Shown: piece after piece, positions 57,579 to 64,000 of the stretch | Position numbering within the stretch: position 1 is the stretch's first letter | Layout of the letters: each line of letters starts with the position of its first letter | Origin: Bemisia tabaci | Taxonomy: Eukaryota > Arthropoda > Insecta > Hemiptera > Aleyrodidae | Direction: 5' to 3' | Assembly (NCBI RefSeq): GCF_918797505.1 | Contig: NC_092798.1 | Coordinates: 1,625,501-1,689,500 of the forward strand | DNA: 64,000 nt | Notes under the pieces: model-generated | Database searches by the model: none | What the model was told of the DNA's origin: nothing | The model's input: only the letters and a program-made list of their open reading frames with translations | Translations under genes and position numbers: made by a program

Positions 57579-57905
57579 AATGGAGAAATTGCACGGAAAT
57601 TTTTTATTATCTGGAAGTGCTTAAAGAGCTGATTTCATAGTATTTTTTATAATTTTTTTCTGATATATGGGAAATAGTATAAAAATAGATTTAAAAGTGA
57701 GAAAATGCACCGTCTGGTGACGTCGCCTGGTAGCATTTCCCATTTAAACACACTTATTTAACCAGATTAGATCATTTTGTCATATCTTCTCCAATACTTG
57801 TTCAATTCATGAACCAAAGGTATCGTATCCTCGTGTTCAGGTCACTCAGTAGCTTCCACACTTAAACACGAAATTCATCAAATTTCAGACACCTGCAAAT
57901 TCTCT
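57579..57905. mobile_element. MITE family F, copy 5
   Basis: Tandem to copy 4 in the same orientation: aatggagaaattgcacgg to acacctgcaaattctct. The interior is agtgagaaaatgcaccgtct. Confidence 0.85.
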
Positions 57906-57989
57906 TCTAAGGAAATTCTCGAATTAATAATTCAAGTAACTGAGGGTTACACGGAGTTTTAATGGGTCAGTTGTGCTGGTTATAGATAG

Positions 57990-58298
57990 AGTCCCTTCAT
58001 ACTGAGAGTCAAGACAATTTTAATCCATTTCTGATTGGTTCCCGTATTTTAGGCCTCCACAGTGTCACAAACGGGAATAAAGATTACATTTTCACTGATT
58101 GCAAAGATTATAATCTGGAATGGACCAGGGAATTACGGGTTCGGCAAGGAACAAACGGAATGAGAGGAGGAACGGAGGAAGGCATTTGAGAATGGGCCGA
58201 TCAAAGATTACGAAAAACGTTCAATTTCTGTAATCTTTATGCCCGTTTGTGACATCCATGAGCCGAATTGTCGTGACTCTCAGTATAAAAGGACTCTA
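57990..58298. mobile_element. MITE family P (gagtcccttcata ends)
   Basis: The left end is gagtcccttcatactgagag and the right end is its imperfect inverse, ctctcagtataaaaggactc. An inner exact pair, tcacaaacggg / cccgtttgtga, extends the inverted repeat. It is about 309 bp. From 58299 to 59140 there is a single D-palindrome arm (58600-58638) and no supported gene. Confidence 0.75.
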
Positions 58299-59142
58299 GT
58301 TATAGAATTGTATTTTGATACTTTATCTGATAAATGTGCTAAAAGTAATAAGATTGGTCCAAACAGCAACTTTCTACATCTAGTATTAACCGAGATATCG
58401 CGCTTTGAATAATTCGGTTTATGACGTCATCCACTGCGGCAGTGACACCCTCGGTTTCTGTCACCTTGCTTTCATGCTTCAAACTTATTATCTCTCCTCT
58501 GTTTCTACAGTTTCTTTTAAATCAAATGCTGCAACGTCGTTTCTAATCTCGCTAAACAAAGTGCGGCCGCCGCGCCAGTCGGCGCGGAACGCTTATTAGC
58601 GCCTACAAGACTGCAGGAATACTTCGCGCATTGCACAAAACACAGTGCGGTCGCTGGTTGATGTGAAGCACATAAGGGCAATTCTACGACAACTGTTCAA
58701 CTGGACCTCCAAAAAATTAAAAAATTAACTTGATTATTTTAGATTGAGGGCCTTTTTCCTAGTCAAGTATTTTATTAGGCTTGAACATTTAATACGAATA
58801 CCCTTTTTTATCAGGCATCCCCACCTCCTTCATTTACACACAAAACGTCCTGTACGGTGTGACGGTTATAACGGTGACGGTCGTGTCAAATTCAAACAAA
58901 AACGGCGTATATATTCAACAGCAATGACGCACAATTTCAAAAGTCGGCACGAGTACAATCGGTAATGAGGACTATAAAAAGAGCACAGATTTTTTTCAGA
59001 ATATCACACGCTTTAAAAATAAAAAAAATATGACGGTCATAATACACAAGAAGGTTCAATTAAGCAGATTTTTGTTAGCTCCAGATTTGTCAAAAGGGCA
59101 ACTTTCTGTAACTAATAATCGTCTGTAAAGATAAACAATGGG

Positions 59143-59768
59143 ACGTGCTTGCTACGGCGCCATAATACAACTATACAACCTCGATAGATGTCCGTATTGC
59201 GTTCAAAAATTTGGAGGCGTTTTGACTTCCTACGCGTAATACCTGTAGTTGATTCGATCAACAAACACGTTGGTCGGCGGTGACGGGGACTTGATGCATT
59301 TTTTTAAACTTGATGGATGTCCGTATCGCACCGACTGAAGTGCGAAACCACGTATCTCCATTGCGGTGTTTCAAAATTTCCGCTCTTAATTCATCTCTTC
59401 CATGAGACCTTGTGGAACATAAAACTTAAATTCTCCATGATTTTTCGTATTCGATAGCAGCAGATTTGGTTCAAAATTTAAAGTCGTAATTTTGGATTGT
59501 TTCTCATGGAAGAGATGAATTAAGAGCGGAAATTTTGAAACACCGCAATGGAGATACGTGGTTTCGCACTTCCGTCGGTGTGATACGGACATCCATCAAG
59601 TTTAAAAAAATGCATCAAGTCCCCGTCACCGCCGACCAACGTGTTTGTTGATCGAATCAACTACAGCTACTACGCGTATGAAGTCAAAACGCCTTCAAAT
59701 TTTTGAACGCAATACGGACATCCGTCGAGGTTGTATAGTTGTATCAAGGCGCCGTAGCAAGCGCGTCC
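59143..59768. repeat. Compound palindrome built from E and J repeats
   Basis: The arms (about 260 bp) run outward from a J element at 59338-59574, whose ends are gaagtgcgaaaccacgtatc and its inverse. Each outer part carries an E core (ggcgcc...tagttgtat) and the text ccgccgaccaacgtgtttgt. The two arms differ at a few bases only. Confidence 0.85.
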
Positions 59769-60440
59769 CATTGTTTATCGTTACAGACGAATATAAGTTG
59801 AGTGAGGCCAGTCATAATGCCTTCATTTTTATACATACATATTTTTGGGCAAAATGAGAGACGACGTTTCTCCATTTGCGACGTTGCAGACTTCCTTAAA
59901 ATTTTTATTTTTTCTTTCGAGAAGCTGGTCAACATAAAACTTAAATTCTCCATGATTCTTCGTATTCGATAGCAGAAGATTTGGTTCAAAATTTAAAGTC
60001 GTAAATTTGGATTGTTTCTCATGGAAAAGATGAATTAAGAGCGGAAATTTTGAAACACCGCAATGGAGATACGTGGTTTCGCACTTCAGTCGGTGCGATA
60101 CGGACATCCATCAAGTTTAAAAAAATGCATCAAGTCCCCGTCACCGCCGACCAACGTGTTTGTCGATCGAATCAACTACAGCTACTACGCGTATGAAGTC
60201 AAAACGCCTTCAAATTTTTGAACGCAATACGGACATCCGTCGAGGTTGTATAGTTGTATCAAGGCGCCGTAGCAAGCGCGTCCCATTGTTTATCGTTACA
60301 GACGAATATAAGTTGAGTGAGGCCAGTCATAATGCCTTCATTTTTATGCATACATATTTTTGGGCAAAATGAGAGACGACGTTTCTCCATTTGCGACGTT
60401 GCAGACTTCCTTAGAAATTTTATTTTTCTTTCGAGATATT
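59575..60440 (+). repeat. ~515-bp tandem duplication of the E/J arm
   Basis: Sequence from 59580 repeats at 60095, an exact offset of 515 bp over more than 300 bp (for example tacggacatccatcaagttt, and gttgtatcaaggcgccgtag). Short frames at 59645 and 60160 are copies of one another for this reason and are not genes. Confidence 0.9.
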
Positions 60441-60776
60441 GTTATGGCATTTTTGCCGTACTACCCCTTCCACCACTGAAAGGCTTCATAACACAACCCC
60501 GGACCCCCACTTAATAATTACGTAATACTTGACAGCCCTCCGTTTTTAATAACACAAAAATTGTGAGAAAATGCAGCTTGTGGGACTGGATAAAATTGGG
60601 AGTAGTTTCAATGATAGTGTTACACGTAACATCGAAGAAATGAGGATTATACATTCTGGATTGCTCGTGTGTTTTCGCAAGTAGAGAGTATTACGTGACA
60701 CTGACACTAACCCCTCCGCCCCCCTTTAACGCAGCATATCGTAGGCTCATGCCCCTTCCCTCCACCTACAATTGAG

Positions 60777-61290
60777 GGGCCTTGGAGGACAAGGCGCATA
60801 AGTGAAGTTTTTACTCTTTCGAGAAATACGTGTATGATTTCGAAATTATATGGATCCTTGTGGCGGAAAGAAAGTTCAAACTGACTTTTTAAGGCTTAAA
60901 AATTGGAATTTGGGAGCAAAATTTTCTCAGAATATGCACCAAGACAAAGAGGAAAACAAGAGGGTAAAATGGGAAATAAGGCTGAAATACAGCTATAAAA
61001 AATAAAGGATGTAGGCAGGTCTTAGGTTTTCTCCTAGATTTTTTTTTTTTTTTTTAATTTATTTTTCGTCTGAAAAATGACTCAGTTTTGAGTCGAAACG
61101 TCTTGGGTTTCTTAGTGTTGTATTTTAGCCTTGTTCTCCGTTTATTCCCCTCGTTTTTCTCTTGTTACCATTGTCTTGGGCTGCCTTGTAAAAATGCCAT
61201 TAATCCGTTAATACTAAAGTTTTCCTTGAATCATTTATACCTCAATTGTTTAAAAACCTGCACTTATGCGCCTTGTCCCTTAAGCGCCTC
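60777..61290. mobile_element. MITE family L, copy 3 (long)
   Basis: The left end is ccttggaggacaaggcgcat and the right end is acttatgcgccttgtccctt. The inner gtggcggaaagaaagttcaa is shared with copy 1. A T-run and AT-rich filler lie between, with no gene. Confidence 0.65.
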
Positions 61291-61310
61291 AATTGATGAA
61301 TACTCTAAAA

Positions 61311-61568
61311 TGGATTGCATTTTGCAAAAAGGAACCAAGAGCATTCCAATGTCATGAAGATTGTGCAACTTTGTTTGCCTTGCAAATATGCACAGATTAT
61401 CTAAACTAACTTCATCTTTACTCCCAATCAACTATGACTTAAAGGCAAAAATTACCTTTGTAAATTTAATTTTTTGCATGATTGCAGTAATTTTATTGAA
61501 TGAATACAAGATATACAATCTCAGCAACATTGGAATGCCCTTGGTTTCTTTCGACAAAATGCAGTCCA
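61311..61568. mobile_element. MITE family C, copy 6
   Basis: It runs from tggattgcattttgcaaaaa to tttcgacaaaatgcagtcca. The interior cactcccaatcaactatga-like text matches copy 5. Confidence 0.8.
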
Positions 61569-61589
61569 AATATTTACTCTCGAGAAACT

Positions 61590-61830
61590 GTGGGTTTGGG
61601 GCCCCGTGCGCGGTCCATGGAGGGGCGCGCGACCCGCACTCGATAACGACTGCTCGCGAGAAGAATGCGCCCTTTTGGTGTGTGGCGGGGCTGTTGCCCG
61701 TTTCGGCCGGCAGGGTGCGTTAGGATATCCGCTCGGCGCGCATAAAAGGGCTCAAATCGATCGCGCCGCTCGCAGCGGGCTCGCGCCAGATTAGCGCGCC
61801 GAAGGCCGACTCTTTCCCGTCCCTGGGCTT
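61590..61830 (+). promoter_or_regulatory. GC-rich CpG island, probable promoter
   Basis: About 240 bp of CpG-dense sequence stands out from AT-rich flanks. It includes a TATA-like cataaaaggg near 61740 and lies about 200-400 bp before an ATG exon with a good donor. It starts directly after MITE C6. I infer the 5' end of a gene reading rightwards. Confidence 0.45.
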
Positions 61831-62030
61831 TTCCGAAGACAGTGCTGCTAAGATTTTCTAACCTATATTCATCTCCGCTGTCTCTCCCCCGCGAAAGCAC
61901 AAGCTCAGAGCCAAGAGCCGTGTAAACAAATCAAAAAGCAATAACTCGTAGAATTTATGTCCCCGTTTTGTTTCCCTCCCTCGAGTTTTTTAAGTGATAT
62001 TTTTTACGGCCTCCGCGTAGCTGTCGATTA

Positions 62031-62133
62031 ATGTTACTGAATCCTAGCAATATAATCAAAGTGTTCACCGTTTTTTCGTCGTACCTAAATGAGTGTGCTC
62101 CTCGGGTGTTTTGGAATAAAATCAATCGAACAG
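62031..62133 (+). CDS. Probable first coding exon of a gene leaving the window
   Basis: I do not recognise this protein. The ATG at 62031 opens 34 codons plus one base, beginning MLLNPSNIIKVFTVFSSYLN and including CAPRVFWNKINRT. It ends at a strong donor, acag|gtgagc. The N-terminus is hydrophobic with few acidic residues, compatible with an organelle-targeting or membrane-associated start. The GC-rich promoter-like island upstream supports a real 5' exon. The remaining 1.8 kb is AT-rich intron-like sequence with no second exon that I can support. Confidence 0.45.
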
Positions 62134-63740
62134 GTGAGCAATTCCACCTCGTCTCCCCCCCCCCTCCCCCCAATTTTTATTGCATACGGGTTTTGTTTAT
62201 TTTTGACTCATCACTTATTATGCTAAATCTGCAGGATTTTTTCAACCTTTTTTTAAAACCATTTTTTACTTTTTTCTGGGAACAGTATATATAGGCAGCC
62301 AAAATAAAGTCATTTTGGGGCATACATAAATATCTAATATATTTCTCCCTCGGAAAAATTACAGCAGAAGTGCTATTCATTGTAAAAATTTATTTATTTC
62401 AATTTTTGAGTGTTGAAATTATTCCTCATTAGAATCAATAAGTCCCCCTATTTCTATTTTCGAATGAGGCTTCTTGGAATACCTCTGCTGTAAAAATAAG
62501 CACAGCATTATAAGAATTTTTTTATATCATCCTTTTTCTTTGCAAGATGATTCGAAACACAGAAACGGTCCGCAATATTTCAAATAGAAAGGCGAGAGAT
62601 AAGTTTGCCAGTATCAGTTGTAAATCAGATGCAACATTGAAAAAGTCTTTGTGTCATAGCCAGTTTGTTCTAACAGCCTCTTTAAAGCGATAATTTAAAA
62701 ATATTAGCTATCAATAATTAGAGAGTTTTCTCATGAGCCTCCTCAGTAGAACAGTGAGACAATTCACAAAAAGAGGAAGAGGAGAAAAATTGAATAGCAA
62801 CATGATAATATCATGCATATCATTAAATGAGCAAACAAATTGTTTATTTAAATAAATTTTCAAATTATTCGAACCTCATTTTTAATCTAATCTATGTCAC
62901 GTGCTTATAATTTTATTTGGGGTCATTCCTCAGTAAAACTCAATGCCGTTTTTCATATTAAAGTAGGTATTTTACCTTTGAAATCATTCATTTCCACAAC
63001 TGAAAGCCTCAGAGGGTTATGGGAAGTCATCGTGTTTGTGATGCAGAAAATCATAATCGATTAAATCTGGCATTGTGTGTTTATATTATAAGTTAACATT
63101 TTTCATCTCAAATATCATTTTAAAGTGAACTACTCATTTATTTTTCAAATTCTTTGAAAACATTATTTGGTTTACTGTATAAAGTTTCCGTCTTGAACAT
63201 GTTTTACACCGTCGTAAAAGCATAAGACAATCACGAGAAGAAGGGAATGTTTTGTCTAAATTTTAAACTGATCGGATAAAATAAAGAAGACTACTTACCT
63301 ATTGTAATCTCCTAGATACTAAATGATCGCACTTATATGGCCAAAAAGGGGATATACTAAAAAGTTAATGGATTAAGCTTGACCAGCTACCGTTTTAAGC
63401 TACTAGCTTCAAGCCACCGTTAGCTATATTCAATTGAAAAAAGAGCTAATTTCGTTATAACATGATCTCTGTTATACATGTGTTATGAAGGGACTCAGAG
63501 CCTAGATCGCACTGAGAATAGCTCCTTTTGATTTAAACACATCCGGTTCATCTCGATTCAGTCACAAATTTCGATGGAATTATACTTTTTAAGCACCGAG
63601 GAAGTTAAGGACGAAGAGTGAAGGAATGAGAGAGGGAAAACTCGGTTCGGTCGTAAAAGCATGTTTATTTTTCATTTAATTCGCGGTAAAGGTAAATATT
63701 CAGCGTCTCGCGGTTCGTCGTAAGAACACTTCCCGCGTAG
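62134..63740. other. AT-rich sequence, no supported gene
   Basis: It holds a C-rich run near 62155-62170 and otherwise AT-rich sequence with short chance frames on both strands. It is probably the first intron of the gene starting at 62031. Confidence 0.5.
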
Positions 63741-63741
63741 T

Positions 63742-63995
63742 CTGCCGTGCTAAGGAAAAACGCCGTATGAACATCCGACTGTTGCCAAATTTCCCTCGAT
63801 AAAGTGTTCATTTTTTAGGAAAATTATGAATATTTTTCCTCGAAATTTTCAGGAAATTTAGGTGAAATTGCGAACAAAATTATCTGAAAAATATTGGAAG
63901 GAAAATACTCATATGTTTAGCAGGAAATTCGTGTTTTATCAAAGGAAATTTGGCAACGCCTGAAGGTTCATACGGCGTTTTTCCTTAACGCGGTA
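63742..63995. mobile_element. MITE family B, copy 6
   Basis: The ends are ctgccgtgctaaggaaaaac and its inverse tttttccttaacgcggtag. The inner arms are gttgccaaatttccctcgat and aaaggaaatttggcaacgc. The element reaches the window edge. Confidence 0.85.
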
Positions 63996-64000
63996 GTAGT

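Noticed and set aside
59645..60372. Two near-identical 70-residue frames
   Set aside because: They are the same chance frame copied by the 515-bp tandem duplication and overlap family E and J repeats.

Overview
The window looks like nuclear DNA from an insect. It is AT-rich, has spliced genes with GT-AG introns of about 0.8-2.7 kb, and carries a very dense load of short inverted-repeat transposons. My best guess is a hemipteran, most likely the whitefly Bemisia tabaci. That guess rests on general familiarity with its repeats and not on any search. I found no tRNA, rRNA, CRISPR array or bacterial-type operon.

Layout. 1-21 kb is gene-poor and packed with nested MITEs. They fall into at least a dozen families, which I label A-P. 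This stretch has two GC-rich spots that may be first exons (near 1865 and 4077). 21.3-29.9 kb holds the one confidently named gene, an eight-exon DENND6 orthologue (573 aa; Rab guanine-nucleotide exchange factor). Its intron 6 carries a mariner relic. 30-39 kb is again non-coding apart from one unidentified open exon (30751-31015). It includes a 2.6-kb almost perfect fold-back element that sits inside a tandemly duplicated MITE.

39-57 kb is the most interesting part. Three genes on the + strand share one architecture: a signal-peptide-bearing first exon ending in phase 0, a long intron, then a terminal coding exon. The first (39086-44528) predicts a secreted P-loop GTPase-like protein with a glycine-rich, collagen-like tail. 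The second (45777-51060) predicts a six-cysteine protein with a hydrophobic glycine-rich segment, and has a possible alternative terminal exon at 49517. The third (54562-57229) predicts a basic Ser/Arg-rich protein with a seven-cysteine C-terminal exon. In a plant-sap feeder such genes could be salivary or haemolymph secreted proteins, but the sequence shows only that they are probably secreted.

57-61.5 kb returns to MITEs and a large palindrome plus tandem duplication. 61.6-62.1 kb is a GC-rich island followed by a likely first coding exon (62031-62132) of a gene that runs off the right edge.

Certainty. The DENND6 model and the repeat boundaries are read directly and are strong. The joining of signal exons to downstream exons rests on splice consensus and phase, without RNA evidence. 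Family names A-P are labels of my own.
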